From positions 3,038,001 to 3,102,000 of the forward strand of contig NZ_AP026738.1 of NCBI RefSeq assembly GCF_002157685.2: a DNA stretch of 64,000 bases, written 5' to 3'. This document shows, one piece after another, positions 51,956 through 61,516 of this stretch. Positions within the stretch are counted from its first letter, which is position 1. Each line of letters starts with the position of its first letter. The position numbers were made by a program, and so were the translations under genes. Origin of the DNA: Comamonas thiooxydans (lineage in GTDB: Bacteria; Pseudomonadota; Gammaproteobacteria; Burkholderiales; Burkholderiaceae_C). Below the pieces are notes generated by a model that saw only the letters and a program-made list of their open reading frames with translations, was not told the DNA's origin and did not search any database.

Positions 51956-54900
51956 TTAGAGTGTCGCAGCAACCTGCTTGGGCTGTATTTGCATGTTCTC
52001 CCGCCTTCTCAGGACCATTCCGCAAACCGCAGGAAGGACAAACAGTGTCAGGATCGTCGCTGTAATGAGCCCCCCAATAACCACAGTCGCGAGAGGACGT
52101 TGAACTTCCGATCCGGTACCTGTACCTATAGCCATAGGAACAAAGCCCAAAGAAGCAACCAAAGCAGTCATGAGCACGGGACGCACCCGCTCCATTGCGC
52201 CTTCTATGACCGCCACGTTAGCGCTCAGCCCTTCCTCAAGCCGAGACTGAATGGCGGAAATGAGCACCAAGCCGTTAAGCACCGCGACGCCCGAGACCGC
52301 GATGAAGCCTACGGCGGCCGAAATGGAGAACGGTATACCTCGCAGGGCCAAGGCAAAAACTCCACCAGCTAATGCCAGAGGGACAGCGGTGAGCACCGTG
52401 GCCGTCAGCGCCACATTGCCAATTGCCATGTACAACGCAGCAGCAATGAGGACAAAGCAGGCAGGGACGATGATGGCTAAGCGCTTGGTTGCCGCCTGCA
52501 GATTCTGGAATTGACCGCCCCACTCAATCCATGAGCCTGAAGGCAGTTTGACCTCTTGCGCAATTCGTGCAGCGGCGTCATCGACAAAGCTGCCCAAGTC
52601 ACGCCCGACCACATTTGCTTCCACATAAATGCGGCGCTTACCGTTGTCACGACTGACTTCGTTCAAACCTTGAGTGAAACGGAACTCCACCAGTTGACGC
52701 AGGGGAACAGATGCTCGAGGCTGACCAGCTACTTCAGGCAACATCACGGGCAGTGCACCAAGCACGTCGAGATTGCCGCGCTGCTCTCCAGGCAGGCGCA
52801 CAACGATATCGAAGCGTCGATCCCCCTCAAAGACCTGACCGGCAGGCTTACCCGCAAGCGCCGTGGCTACAGTGTCGGCAACCTCTTTGACCGTCAGCCC
52901 ATAACGTGCGATTGCAGCACGGTCAAAACTGATATCGAAGGTGGGAAAGCCGGTGGTCTGAGCCACACGCACGTCGGATGAGCCCGGCGTTTTGCGCAAC
53001 ACCGCAGCCACACGTTGCGCACTAGCCGCAAGTTGGTCGAGATCTTCGCCATAAATCTTGACCGCCACATCGCTTCGGACACCACCAATCAACTCATTGA
53101 ATCGCATCTCGATGGGTTGCGTCACATCGTAGTTGTTGCCGACAAGGAATGCTGTTTTCTCACGGATGCGCTCCACAACCTGTTCCTTGGTCGTCACACC
53201 TTCGGGCCATTCATTCTTGGGTTTAAGGATGATGTAGTTGTCGGAAGCATTAGGAGGCATCGGATCGGCAGCCAGGCTGGCCGTACCAGCCTTGGAGTAA
53301 ACGGTCTTGACTTCCGGCAAGCTCAGTACAGCACGTTCCAAAGGTAGATCAATGGCAGCCGATTGCTCAATGGAGGTCGATGGAATACGGACCGACGACA
53401 AATTCAGGTTTTGCTCATCGAGCGTGGGCATGAACTCCCGACCCACAAAGGAGAATGCGAATACTGCCAAAGCCAAAACAGCTACAGCAGAACCCACGAA
53501 AGGCATGGGGTTCTGAACTGCCCTTGTAAGCAAGGGAAGATAGCGCTGCTTGGTCGCAACGATGACTTTGACTTCCTTCTCGGAGATTTCCTTACGAAGA
53601 AGCACCGCAATCATGGCTGGGACGAACGTCAGCGAGAGCACAAAGGCTGAAGCAAGAGCAAGCATCAGCGTAATCACCATAGGTGAGAACATCTTGCCTT
53701 CAACACCTTGGAAGGTCAGGCAAGGCAGGAACACCAGGAAAATCACCAATTGGCCGTAGATAGTCGGACGAACCATCTCTTTCGATGATGCGATTACCTC
53801 CTCTAAGCGCTCCGACAAGGTAAGCAGTCGGCCCTGCTGTTGCTGCCGATGAGCCAGCCGGCGTAAAGCGTTTTCAACAATGATGACGGCGCCGTCAATG
53901 ATCAAGCCAAAATCCAATGCGCCCAGGCTCATCAAGTTGCCCGAAATATGCAGGGAGTTCATTCCAATGGCGCTGAACAGCAGCGAGAGGGGAATGACCA
54001 TGGCAGCAATCACTGCCGCTCGCCAGTTTCCCAGCAACGCAAACAGAATGACCACCACCAATATTGCACCTTCGGTCAAATTGCGCGCCACCGTTTTCAC
54101 GGTCGCAACCACGAGCTGAGACCGATCCAACGTTGGGACAATCACGACGCCGGGAGGCATCGTCTTGGAGATCTCCTGGAGCTTATCCCCCACGGCCTGT
54201 GCGACAGTTCTACTGTTCGCGCCAACCAGCATGAGTGCACTTCCGACCACAGTTTCCTGACCATCACGGCTGGCCGCGCCTGTACGTAGATCACCACCGA
54301 CACTTACAGCCGCGACTTGCCCTATCGTGACAGGAACGCCTTGACGTTGAGCCACTACGGCACGTGCGATTTCATCTACGGTGCGTATACGTGCATCGGC
54401 ACGCACAAGATAGGACTCTCCAGAACGCTGAATGTAATTGGCCCCTACTGAGAGGTTGGCGTCCTCGAGTGCACGATTCACATCGGCGTAGGAGATGCCG
54501 AAGGCTGCCATCTTTGCTGCATCCGGTTCGACCAAAAATTCCTTGACATAGCCACCCAACGAGTCCACGTCGGCCACGCCTGTCGTGGTGCGAAGTTGAG
54601 GCCTGACAATCCAGTCCTGGACTGTACGCAGATATGCAAGCTTGCTTACGCGATCCTTGAGCTTTTCACCTTCATCCGTGAGGAAACTTCCATCGCTCTG
54701 CCAGCCAGTTTCACCGTCCTTGACGGACGCGCCTTTGCCGTCAGGGTGCTCAAACTCCACACTGTAGTGAAAGACTTCACCCAGCCCTGTTGACACGGGC
54801 CCCATGCGCGGCTCGGCTCCGTCTGGCAAGCTTGCTCTCGCTTGAGCTAGCCGCTCGGACACCTGCTGTCGCATGAAGTAGATGTCTACATCCTCCTTGA

Positions 54901-55189
54901 AGATTGCGGTAACCTGGCTGAAGCCATTACGCGAGAAAGAACGTGTTCTGTCTACACCATTGAGACCCGCCAAGGCTGTCTCGATAGGGTATGTCACGCG
55001 TTTCTCAACCTCCACAGGGCTCAATGTGGGCACAACCGTGTTGATCTGGACCTGCTTGTTTGTGATGTCTGGAGTTACATCAATGGGCAGCAAGTTGAGC
55101 TGCCAGGCTCCAACTACTGCCAGCACAGTAGTTAGAAAAAGTACTAGCCATCGTTGCCTAACCGATGCGGAGAGAATTGCATTGATCAT
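51956..55189 (-). CDS. cnrA: HME-RND metal efflux pump subunit (CnrA/CzcA-like)
   Basis: A 1077-residue RND antiporter that drives divalent-metal efflux across the envelope. The proton-relay motif of metal RND proteins is visible in LGALDFGLIIDGAVIIVENA (conserved Asp, Asp, Glu). The N-terminal periplasmic loop begins LLPIDVTPDITNKQVQINTV, typical of CusA/CzcA-like proteins. It overlaps cnrB by four bases. Gene order identifies it with the nickel/cobalt CnrA/NccA group rather than the copper CusA group, which normally has Met triads; the metal still needs testing. Confidence 0.88.
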   Translation of the reverse strand: MINAILSASVRQRWLVLFLTTVLAVVGAWQLNLLPIDVTPDITNKQVQINTVVPTLSPVEVEKRVTYPIETALAGLNGVDRTRSFSRNGFSQVTAIFKEDVDIYFMRQQVSERLAQARASLPDGAEPRMGPVSTGLGEVFHYSVEFEHPDGKGASVKDGETGWQSDGSFLTDEGEKLKDRVSKLAYLRTVQDWIVRPQLRTTTGVADVDSLGGYVKEFLVEPDAAKMAAFGISYADVNRALEDANLSVGANYIQRSGESYLVRADARIRTVDEIARAVVAQRQGVPVTIGQVAAVSVGGDLRTGAASRDGQETVVGSALMLVGANSRTVAQAVGDKLQEISKTMPPGVVIVPTLDRSQLVVATVKTVARNLTEGAILVVVILFALLGNWRAAVIAAMVIPLSLLFSAIGMNSLHISGNLMSLGALDFGLIIDGAVIIVENALRRLAHRQQQQGRLLTLSERLEEVIASSKEMVRPTIYGQLVIFLVFLPCLTFQGVEGKMFSPMVITLMLALASAFVLSLTFVPAMIAVLLRKEISEKEVKVIVATKQRYLPLLTRAVQNPMPFVGSAVAVLALAVFAFSFVGREFMPTLDEQNLNLSSVRIPSTSIEQSAAIDLPLERAVLSLPEVKTVYSKAGTASLAADPMPPNASDNYIILKPKNEWPEGVTTKEQVVERIREKTAFLVGNNYDVTQPIEMRFNELIGGVRSDVAVKIYGEDLDQLAASAQRVAAVLRKTPGSSDVRVAQTTGFPTFDISFDRAAIARYGLTVKEVADTVATALAGKPAGQVFEGDRRFDIVVRLPGEQRGNLDVLGALPVMLPEVAGQPRASVPLRQLVEFRFTQGLNEVSRDNGKRRIYVEANVVGRDLGSFVDDAAARIAQEVKLPSGSWIEWGGQFQNLQAATKRLAIIVPACFVLIAAALYMAIGNVALTATVLTAVPLALAGGVFALALRGIPFSISAAVGFIAVSGVAVLNGLVLISAIQSRLEEGLSANVAVIEGAMERVRPVLMTALVASLGFVPMAIGTGTGSEVQRPLATVVIGGLITATILTLFVLPAVCGMVLRRRENMQIQPKQVAATL

Positions 55190-56364
55190 TCGTCATCTCC
55201 GGCATTCTTCTTGGCTTCTGCCTTGATGAGAAATGCATTGCGTGTGGCGACACGGTCTCCAGCGGCGACACCCGAAATCACCTGGGCAATACCACCACTA
55301 CGGGCACCGACAAGCACGGGCTGCGCACGGAAACCTTTATCTGTCTTGACGAACAACACATCGCGTCCATCCAGGTTTTGAACAGCGTTTTCCGGAACCG
55401 TAAGCCCTGCCGATCCACTACTGCGGGCATGAAGTCTCACTTGAACGCCCTCACCCACCACCAAGGCTACTTTAGGCTCACTGGGAGTAAGCACAACAGT
55501 GGCTGAACGCGATGCGCTGCTCGCAGTCGGTGTCATGGAACGCACGACAGCAGCAATAGGGTTGCCGCTGGAAGGAATGATGGTCGCCTGCTCGCCAACG
55601 GAGATACGACCCGCTTCCGCTGGCGTTACAGCCGCTTCAATCTGTAAGGCACCAGGGGCAGCGACTCGAAATAGCTCGGTATTGGGCGCCACATAGGCTC
55701 CGACAACTGCATTCACCGCTGTGACGCTACCGGAAATCGGACTTATAACTGCGACTGCACGTCCATCTTCCGAGACTTGGGCAGCGCGCGCCACAGACGT
55801 TGCTCGAAGCGATTCAGCCTCTGCGACATCTAGTCCTGCTTTGGACGCTTCCATCTCCTGGCGTGGAGTGACCCCTTGCTGGAACAGTTCCAGTTCGCGC
55901 GCATATGATTTGCGTGCTAGTTCAGCCTTGGCCTGGGCTACACGACGGTCTGCCGCCATGGCTGCAGCATCCAGACTGTCCACCGATGCCAGCACATCAC
56001 CAGCCTTGACCGCATCACCCAGTCGTCGTCCCACACGCTGAATCGTTCCGGTCGCGCGAGCCACCAATACCGCCTCGCCTCCGGGGGCTGCAGTAACTGT
56101 GGCGGGAGCGAGAATTTCAAGGGCTACGTCACCTGGCGTCACGGCTTCGACGGCGATACCAGCTGCCTTAATGTACTCATCCGGTATCGAAACCACTCCG
56201 GAGGGGGCCTCCAACTCGCTGGTTGGATCCGGATTCGTCGCAGCAGCAACTACGGGCGTGGCTGCAGGCTTTCCTACCTGTGCGGCCCCAAAGCCTATTG
56301 CAGCAGCGGCACTCGCAACCCCTGCAACCAGCAGCCAAGGGATAGTTCGACGGTTCTCAGTCAT
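55186..56364 (-). CDS. cnrB: RND periplasmic adaptor protein (CnrB/CzcB-like)
   Basis: A 392-residue membrane-fusion protein. It has an N-terminal hydrophobic anchor (IPWLLVAGVASAAAAIGFGA), a biotinyl-lipoyl half (TAAPGGEAVLVARATGTIQR, VGRRLGDAVKAGDVLASVDS) and an alpha-hairpin with ARKSYARELELFQQGVTPRQ. The second lipoyl half (ISPISGSVTAVNAVVGAYVA) and beta-barrel follow. It links CnrA to the outer-membrane channel. It overlaps both neighbouring genes by four bases. Confidence 0.87.
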   Translation of the reverse strand: MTENRRTIPWLLVAGVASAAAAIGFGAAQVGKPAATPVVAAATNPDPTSELEAPSGVVSIPDEYIKAAGIAVEAVTPGDVALEILAPATVTAAPGGEAVLVARATGTIQRVGRRLGDAVKAGDVLASVDSLDAAAMAADRRVAQAKAELARKSYARELELFQQGVTPRQEMEASKAGLDVAEAESLRATSVARAAQVSEDGRAVAVISPISGSVTAVNAVVGAYVAPNTELFRVAAPGALQIEAAVTPAEAGRISVGEQATIIPSSGNPIAAVVRSMTPTASSASRSATVVLTPSEPKVALVVGEGVQVRLHARSSGSAGLTVPENAVQNLDGRDVLFVKTDKGFRAQPVLVGARSGGIAQVISGVAAGDRVATRNAFLIKAEAKKNAGDDE

Positions 56365-57656
56365 TTGATTTCTTCTCCGAAAGCCAGGCGCCCTTCTGCC
56401 TGTGCCATTGCCGACAATGCGCGTACGCGCGCCAAACGAGCCTCGATAGTGGTTCCTCGGGCCTCGGACAGAGCACGTCTAATCACTAACAACTCGATCA
56501 AGGATGTCTTGCCCGACTCATATCCGATGCGCCCAAGTCGATAGGCCTCATTCGCAGCAGCCTCTCCAGTCGAGGCAGCGGTCAGACGCTGATTCGCAGC
56601 CTGTACTTGGGCTAATGCAATGCGCTGATTGGCCTGAGCCATCAGACGAGCTTCTTCTAGCCGTGACTCCGCCGCTATGACCCGTTGCTGAGCCGCAGAG
56701 ATGCCACCCTCATTACGGTCAAGCAATGGAATCGTTGCACTGACGCCCAGGACATACCCGTTTTGACCGGACCAGGCGTACCTCCTTAATCCCGCACTGA
56801 TACCAATTTCAGGCACCCACTTTTTCTGCTCAACAACGACTTGCGCTTGAAATACATCCCGCTCCGCACGGGCAGTTGCGACTGCCGGAGGAATCTCGGT
56901 TGAAGAAACCGATCCCTCGCCGGTTGCATCCAGCAGGGAACCACTTACCCCCGAGTAGGCGATGTCTGATCCCACCAGAGCCGATAGGCGTTCCAAAGCT
57001 TGGGTAAGGTCTGCTGCACTGGACTGTGTACGAGCCTGAGCTGCTGAGACGCTCGCTTGCGCTTGAGCAAGTCTCAATTGGGCCTCCTTGCCTGCTCTGA
57101 CCTGCGCTTGTGCAGCCCCTAGGTCATCATTGGCACGGGTCAGATCTTCGTGAGCGAGGTTCTTTAGCGCCTGCGCTGCCTCCACGGAGGCATAGGCAAC
57201 TGCAAGCTCTGCGGCAAAGTCAACCTGCGCTTGGCGACGGCGTGTCTGAGCCAACCCCAAGGTGCGCTCACCGGCTTCAATGCGGGCAGCTCGTTTGCCA
57301 AAGACCTCGAACGGCTGGGTTACTGAGTAGGTACTTTGACGCTGACTCTGTCCTCCACTGGCTGGAGCACCCAGGTTTTCGAAAAGAGTGTCGATGCGAG
57401 GGTTAAGCAACGCCTTGGATTGCTGCGCATCTGCGACAGCAGCTCCGACATTTGCTTGTTGCTGGGCCAAGACAGGTGCTTGCGACAGTGCCTGTTCCAA
57501 CAATTTGACATAGACGGGAGCGTCGGCTGCGCTTGCACTGGCAACGCTCAGCACTGCAGCTCCGAGCACCACAATAGCGCGTCGATAGAAGAATACGGAA
57601 ATGATGGTGGGCCTCCTTTCAGGCAGTCGGCACTCCAGCGTTTTCGAAGGAGTCAA
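56361..57656 (-). CDS. cnrC: Outer-membrane efflux channel (CnrC/CzcC-like, TolC family)
   Basis: A TolC-type outer-membrane protein with a signal peptide ending near SASA. The helical channel repeats ARIEAGERTLGLAQTRRRQA and IALAQVQAANQRLTAASTGE are visible. The start is unusual: the only canonical initiator before the signal peptide is TTG at 57656, without a ribosome-binding site. A near-perfect AAAGGAGG lies just before codons ATC-ATT at 57605-57600, from which a well-formed signal peptide (SVFFYRRAIVVLGAAVLSVA) would begin. The gene may therefore start at a non-AUG codon. It overlaps cnrB by four bases. Confidence 0.82.
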   Translation of the reverse strand: MTPSKTLECRLPERRPTIISVFFYRRAIVVLGAAVLSVASASAADAPVYVKLLEQALSQAPVLAQQQANVGAAVADAQQSKALLNPRIDTLFENLGAPASGGQSQRQSTYSVTQPFEVFGKRAARIEAGERTLGLAQTRRRQAQVDFAAELAVAYASVEAAQALKNLAHEDLTRANDDLGAAQAQVRAGKEAQLRLAQAQASVSAAQARTQSSAADLTQALERLSALVGSDIAYSGVSGSLLDATGEGSVSSTEIPPAVATARAERDVFQAQVVVEQKKWVPEIGISAGLRRYAWSGQNGYVLGVSATIPLLDRNEGGISAAQQRVIAAESRLEEARLMAQANQRIALAQVQAANQRLTAASTGEAAANEAYRLGRIGYESGKTSLIELLVIRRALSEARGTTIEARLARVRALSAMAQAEGRLAFGEEIK

Positions 57657-57662
57657 ATAGGA

Positions 57663-57709
57663 ATACGGCTCTACCGAGCACTTCCCCTTGCTCTTTCAAA
57701 AAAATTTTT
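57663..57709 (-). promoter_or_regulatory. ECF-type promoter element before cnrC
   Basis: On the minus strand: AAAAATTTTT, then GGGG, then CCGTAT (57668-57663). The distances equal those of the element before cnrY. Probably recognised by the locally encoded sigma factor CnrH. Confidence 0.55.
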
Positions 57710-57766
57710 ACTGGGAGATCAAGGGCCTATTGACCATCGACTTAAGCCTGCCGGAAAGGCGGAGGC

Positions 57767-58339
57767 TCAAACACTGCTGTCGCGTGCGATAAGCAGCGAA
57801 AGTTTGCCGCGGGCCCGTGTGAGGCGGCCCTCAAGCGCTTTGAGCGTGATGCCAAGGGCTGCAGCAGCCTCAGGCTGAGTCAGGCCCACAATGCCTGTCA
57901 ATACGATGACTTCCCGCTGCTCACGCTGCAGCATAGAAAGCGTTTGCGTGACTTTGGCCAGTTCCCTGCGCGCGGCCGTTTCACGCTCTGGGCCAGGTGC
58001 GGGGTCCGCTTGCTCTGGCGTGTCTGGGCTGAGCAGATCAAGCGCACCGAACAGAAAACTACGTACCTTGCGGAAGCGGAATAGATCACGCATCTTGTTC
58101 ATGGCAATGCCAAACAGCCAAGCACGAAACGGACGATTTTCGTCGTAATCGCCCAGCGCTTTCCAAACGGCCACAAACGTTTCTTGAACTACATCGTCGA
58201 TGTCAGTTTCAGGGATGCCAAAACTGCGCGCAGCCTGCGCTACGGATACGCCATAACGGTCAACGAGCACTTTGAAAGCTCGCTGATCGCCTTGCGCTGC
58301 GCGCTTGGCTAAGATGACGTCCGAATCTACGGAAATCAC
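57767..58339 (-). CDS. cnrH: ECF sigma factor CnrH-like
   Basis: A 190-residue extracytoplasmic-function sigma factor. Region 2 is in [20 protein letters not shown] and [20 protein letters not shown]. Region 4 is in [20 protein letters not shown] and [20 protein letters not shown], a helix-turn-helix. A proline-rich linker of ~40 residues joins them. It sits in the order cnrY-cnrX-cnrH-cnrC, as in Cupriavidus nickel-resistance clusters, and should activate the efflux genes when CnrX/CnrY release it. Confidence 0.87.
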   Translation of the reverse strand: MISVDSDVILAKRAAQGDQRAFKVLVDRYGVSVAQAARSFGIPETDIDDVVQETFVAVWKALGDYDENRPFRAWLFGIAMNKMRDLFRFRKVRSFLFGALDLLSPDTPEQADPAPGPERETAARRELAKVTQTLSMLQREQREVIVLTGIVGLTQPEAAAALGITLKALEGRLTRARGKLSLLIARDSSV

Positions 58340-58782
58340 TGCGACCCACGCCGAAGCGCTTCCACCAACACATTGTCGTACGCTGGTCGATGCTCTGGCT
58401 TAAGCCCAGCCCGCATCTCAAACACGTGCACAAGCGTAGCCCGCTGTAAATCGCCCGCAGCTTTCTCGACTTCGCGGATGGCTGACTCCACTTCTGGTGA
58501 CCAAGTTGGATTTTTGGAAATGGCATCCGCCAACTGGCCATTCGCCGCACGTAACCGCTTCTCTATTTCTTGACGTCTTTGTGCAAAAGACTGCTCCTTG
58601 GCTTCGAGAATCTGCTTTTCATTCGCATCAAGAGGAACGGCCCGATGCAGCATTTCGTGAAGGTCTGTTTCAGGGCGAGGAGCGCTATGACGAACCATCA
58701 CGACTGCACCAGCCACAAATACACCGATCAACGCCCCTGCGATCGTTGCAAGAGCAAAGCGTCGTAATCTTGTAGCCATCAT
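58336..58782 (-). CDS. cnrX: Periplasmic metal sensor CnrX-like
   Basis: A 148-residue protein: a membrane helix ([19 protein letters not shown]) and a helical periplasmic domain. The motif [20 protein letters not shown] has the His residues used for nickel/cobalt binding in CnrX, followed by Glu/Gln-rich helices. The start [11 protein letters not shown] is preceded by GTGGGGGA. It overlaps cnrH and cnrY by four bases each, so the three genes are coupled. Confidence 0.8.
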   Translation of the reverse strand: MMATRLRRFALATIAGALIGVFVAGAVVMVRHSAPRPETDLHEMLHRAVPLDANEKQILEAKEQSFAQRRQEIEKRLRAANGQLADAISKNPTWSPEVESAIREVEKAAGDLQRATLVHVFEMRAGLKPEHRPAYDNVLVEALRRGSQ

Positions 58783-59075
58783 TCCCCCACGAGCAAACCA
58801 AACGGCGACGCAGCAGGTGGAGCAGCGATCCATGTTGTGACAGGCTGCTCTAATGCCTTCGAAGCGATGGAATCCAAACCAGCCAAAGCCACAATCGCAG
58901 CTACTGCCGCACACAACATCATTAGCCGGGCATCAAGTCTCGCCAGAGCAAGGGAGGATGACGCCGGTGACGAGATGAAACCGATCTGCTGCATCACCTT
59001 GTCGCTGTCAATGGGCGTCACTTCCCGCTTGGTTAAATTGGCCGCATCCGCAAGCCATTTGTCAACGTCTACCAT
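58779..59075 (-). CDS. cnrY: Membrane anti-sigma factor CnrY-like
   Basis: A 98-residue protein with the start [19 protein letters not shown] behind an AAAGGAGG site. The short cytoplasmic N-terminus would bind the sigma factor; a hydrophobic helix follows ([16 protein letters not shown]). The C-terminus is short and periplasmic. CnrY is about this size. It is the first gene of the operon cnrYXH-CBA and overlaps cnrX. A longer upstream frame lacks a ribosome-binding site and conservation. Confidence 0.78.
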   Translation of the reverse strand: MVDVDKWLADAANLTKREVTPIDSDKVMQQIGFISSPASSSLALARLDARLMMLCAAVAAIVALAGLDSIASKALEQPVTTWIAAPPAASPFGLLVGE

Positions 59076-59109
59076 GGCAGACCTCCTTTGAAGCCGATCT
59101 TCAATCCTT

Positions 59110-59156
59110 ATACGGCTACAAAGCCCTTCCCCCCTCAAAAAATAATAAAAATTTTT
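59110..59156 (-). promoter_or_regulatory. ECF-type promoter element before cnrY
   Basis: On the minus strand: AAAAATTTTT (59156-59147), a G-run, then CCGTAT (59115-59110). The AAAAATTTTT-to-CCGTAT distance is identical (37 bases between start points) to that of the cnrC element. Confidence 0.6.
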
Positions 59157-59159
59157 GCG

Positions 59160-59802
59160 AAGGCTAAACACGAGCGTCGCATACCGAGCTCTACGAGCCT
59201 GATGAGTTCGATTGGAACCTGCATCCCTAGCCATCTTCGTCGATGAAGAATCATGTTTTTGAAGTCCTCTGGAGGAAGCTAGCGGGTAGCTCCATAACGC
59301 TTCAGCACCTGCCCCTCCAATCCTCAACAATATCTCAATAAATTTCAAGCACCTCAAATATCTATTTGACAAAGCGTTTCTAACTTTTTATCGCTTCCCA
59401 GTCATCGAGCCACATAAGCCCGCAGCTCATTTCATGAATTATTCTGAAGATTTAGTGAACACAACCATTGATGCAGATTTCCTAAAAATTACGAAAAGCG
59501 ATATAAAGAAGTATATTATTTATATAATATAATTAATATTAAAATAATAGAATTTATAGCTCTTTTAAAATACGATATATCTCAACATAAAATTTCTAAA
59601 TTTTAGAAGCGAACAAATAAATAAATGGTATCTTCGGTCGAAATAAAATATTAATTTATTGAATGACCAGATTACAAAAATGTAATATAAATGTCAGCCT
59701 CATGTTATCTCTGCGTATCTACAGTAATTTTAGCTTCTTTCCTCAAGATTAAATTCTCGAATAAGAAGTGTAAAAATTCAATATACGCAGAAATCACTAA
59801 AA
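59160..59802. other. Very AT-rich intergenic region
   Basis: The right part (about 59440-59802) is extremely AT-rich, with runs such as TATATTATTTATATAATATA. Two inverted repeats are visible: TTCTAAATTTTAGAA near 59594-59608, and GGTC-AAATAAA against TTTATT-GACC around 59636-59668. No gene is evident. The region contains the divergent cnrY and eptA-like promoters and is a likely H-NS target. Confidence 0.6.
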
Positions 59803-61446
59803 ATGGAAACAAGCCTATCCAACAAATCCTATGAGATGGCTCCAGAGGTAAAAAAAGCTTGGGTGGCAATCGCTCTTTTAATAATAATTGAAATCGCGGC
59901 TGCCAGTTTTGGATACGACGGAAGAAAAATATTTCAGATTACAGCGCTCCTTACCCCAACTTTACTTCTCTTACTGGTTCCAATAAAAAGTAATCACATT
60001 AACTTAATAAGACAAGTTTTTGTATGGATTATTTTTCTTATTTTTATACTTGACTCAATAGTCAGAATACATCTTTTTTCGAACTACGACGCAGCACCAG
60101 ATAGCTCCATGATTGTGGGAGCAGTTGCAAATACAAATAAAGAAGAAGTAAGAGAATATATTTTTTCTCAGTCTCGCTATTTTTGGGCATCATTATCTAT
60201 ATTTCTAATCATAGCATTATTTTCATTCAAAATCACCCAACAAGGTATCAGAAATAAGCATCGCTCATCGAAGATACATAAATTCATTCTTATCTTAGCT
60301 ATTTGCATTTCTATGGTGGCTTATGCTAGTAAGCCTTGGCGAAGAATTAATCCATTTATATTCTGGAGTCAGTTTGTAGAATCGGCAATAGAGACAAAAG
60401 AAAGCTGGAGAACCTACGATCAGGCTCGTAAAGATGCGTTAGAACTCGCCAAAGGAAAGAACCCAGAGGTTGAGCGGATGGGTAGCTCAACGATTGTCCT
60501 TGTAATATCTGAAAGTATAAATCGCGACAATATGAGCCTATATGGATATGAAAGGCAAACCACACCAAACCTCAAATCCTTACAAAGCTCATTAGGTAAT
60601 AATTTTTTCTTTATCAAAAATGCTTGGTCGACTGAAGCGACAACTATTCCTTCGCTGGATAGCATGATGAACTTCAAATCAAGTAACGCCAATGAGAAAC
60701 TTAATTTGATTGCGTTAGCAAAGGCTGCGGGCTATAAGACCTGGTGGATAAGCAACCATGACGATATAGCGGTAGCACAGAAGCTAGCCGCTTTTTCGGA
60801 CGTAGTTGTAATGGAAAACAATAAACCCGGAAGATCAAGTAATTCATTGGATGAGGTCTTGCTTCCTCCATACGAAGCTGCATTGCAAGATCTCACTCCT
60901 CGGAAATTAATCATCCTACATATGCTTGGAGCTCATCCACATTACAGACTCAGATTTCCTAACGATCAAAATTCATTCAATGAAGACAGTATCACGAGGA
61001 AAATGGCTGAAGCAGAAAAGCCTGCTTGGGTAAGAGAATTCCGGAATGAATATGACTCCGCTATCCTATACCAGGACAAAATTGTGGGTTCTATTTTCGA
61101 AAAAGCGACAAGTTCAAATTTTCCCTCTGCAGATTTCCGATCAGTAGTTTACGTTTCCGACCACGGCCAAGAGGTAGGACACTCAACGAATAGAGTGGGA
61201 CATAGTCCGAGCACAGAGTCCGGTTACAAGATACCGGCGGTATTTTGGGTTTCAGATGAACTGATCAGCACTTCTCAGGAAATGTCAAATATTTCATTCC
61301 GAGCTGATTGGCTTGCTTGGACAGTTTCCGATTTATTGTCATTAAAATGGGATGGAAAAATTCAATCAAGGAACATTTTCTCCAAAGAGTACAAATTTCA
61401 CCCCCCGGAGATCAAATCTTCAATGACAGAAGCAATAAAACACTAA
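59803..61446 (+). CDS. Phosphoethanolamine transferase-like sulfatase-fold enzyme
   Basis: A 547-residue inner-membrane protein with five N-terminal hydrophobic helices (about residues 20-36, 45-60, 69-87, 126-142 and 158-176) and a C-terminal alkaline-phosphatase/sulfatase-like domain. LVISESINRDNMSLYGYERQ carries the metal-binding Glu237, and WSTEATTIPSLDSM carries the likely Thr280 or Thr281 nucleophile. VVYVSDHGQEVGHS supplies the second metal site. This layout is that of EptA/EptC/CptA enzymes, which add phosphoethanolamine to lipid A or core sugars and reduce binding of polymyxins. The gene is much more AT-rich than the rest of the window, which suggests transfer from a different host. 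Confidence 0.78.
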   Translation: METSLSNKSYEMAPEVKKAWVAIALLIIIEIAAASFGYDGRKIFQITALLTPTLLLLLVPIKSNHINLIRQVFVWIIFLIFILDSIVRIHLFSNYDAAPDSSMIVGAVANTNKEEVREYIFSQSRYFWASLSIFLIIALFSFKITQQGIRNKHRSSKIHKFILILAICISMVAYASKPWRRINPFIFWSQFVESAIETKESWRTYDQARKDALELAKGKNPEVERMGSSTIVLVISESINRDNMSLYGYERQTTPNLKSLQSSLGNNFFFIKNAWSTEATTIPSLDSMMNFKSSNANEKLNLIALAKAAGYKTWWISNHDDIAVAQKLAAFSDVVVMENNKPGRSSNSLDEVLLPPYEAALQDLTPRKLIILHMLGAHPHYRLRFPNDQNSFNEDSITRKMAEAEKPAWVREFRNEYDSAILYQDKIVGSIFEKATSSNFPSADFRSVVYVSDHGQEVGHSTNRVGHSPSTESGYKIPAVFWVSDELISTSQEMSNISFRADWLAWTVSDLLSLKWDGKIQSRNIFSKEYKFHPPEIKSSMTEAIKH

Positions 61447-61467
61447 ATAATTATCAGATTTAGAAAA

Positions 61468-61497
61468 GCGTGAATATGTGCATGCACATATTCACGC
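61468..61497. terminator. 30-bp perfect palindrome between convergent genes
   Basis: GCGTGAATATGTGCA and TGCACATATTCACGC form a loopless perfect inverted repeat. T-rich sequence follows on the minus-strand side. It probably terminates both the eptA-like and the convergent secreted-protein gene; its length and perfection also allow a protein-binding role. Confidence 0.65.
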
Positions 61498-61516
61498 CAA
61501 CTAAAAACTTTGAGTG

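Noticed and set aside
59076..59372. Upstream extension of cnrY to 197 residues
   Set aside because: The extension has no ribosome-binding site, overlaps the promoter-like element, and is not expected from the CnrY family size; the start at 59075 has AAAGGAGG.
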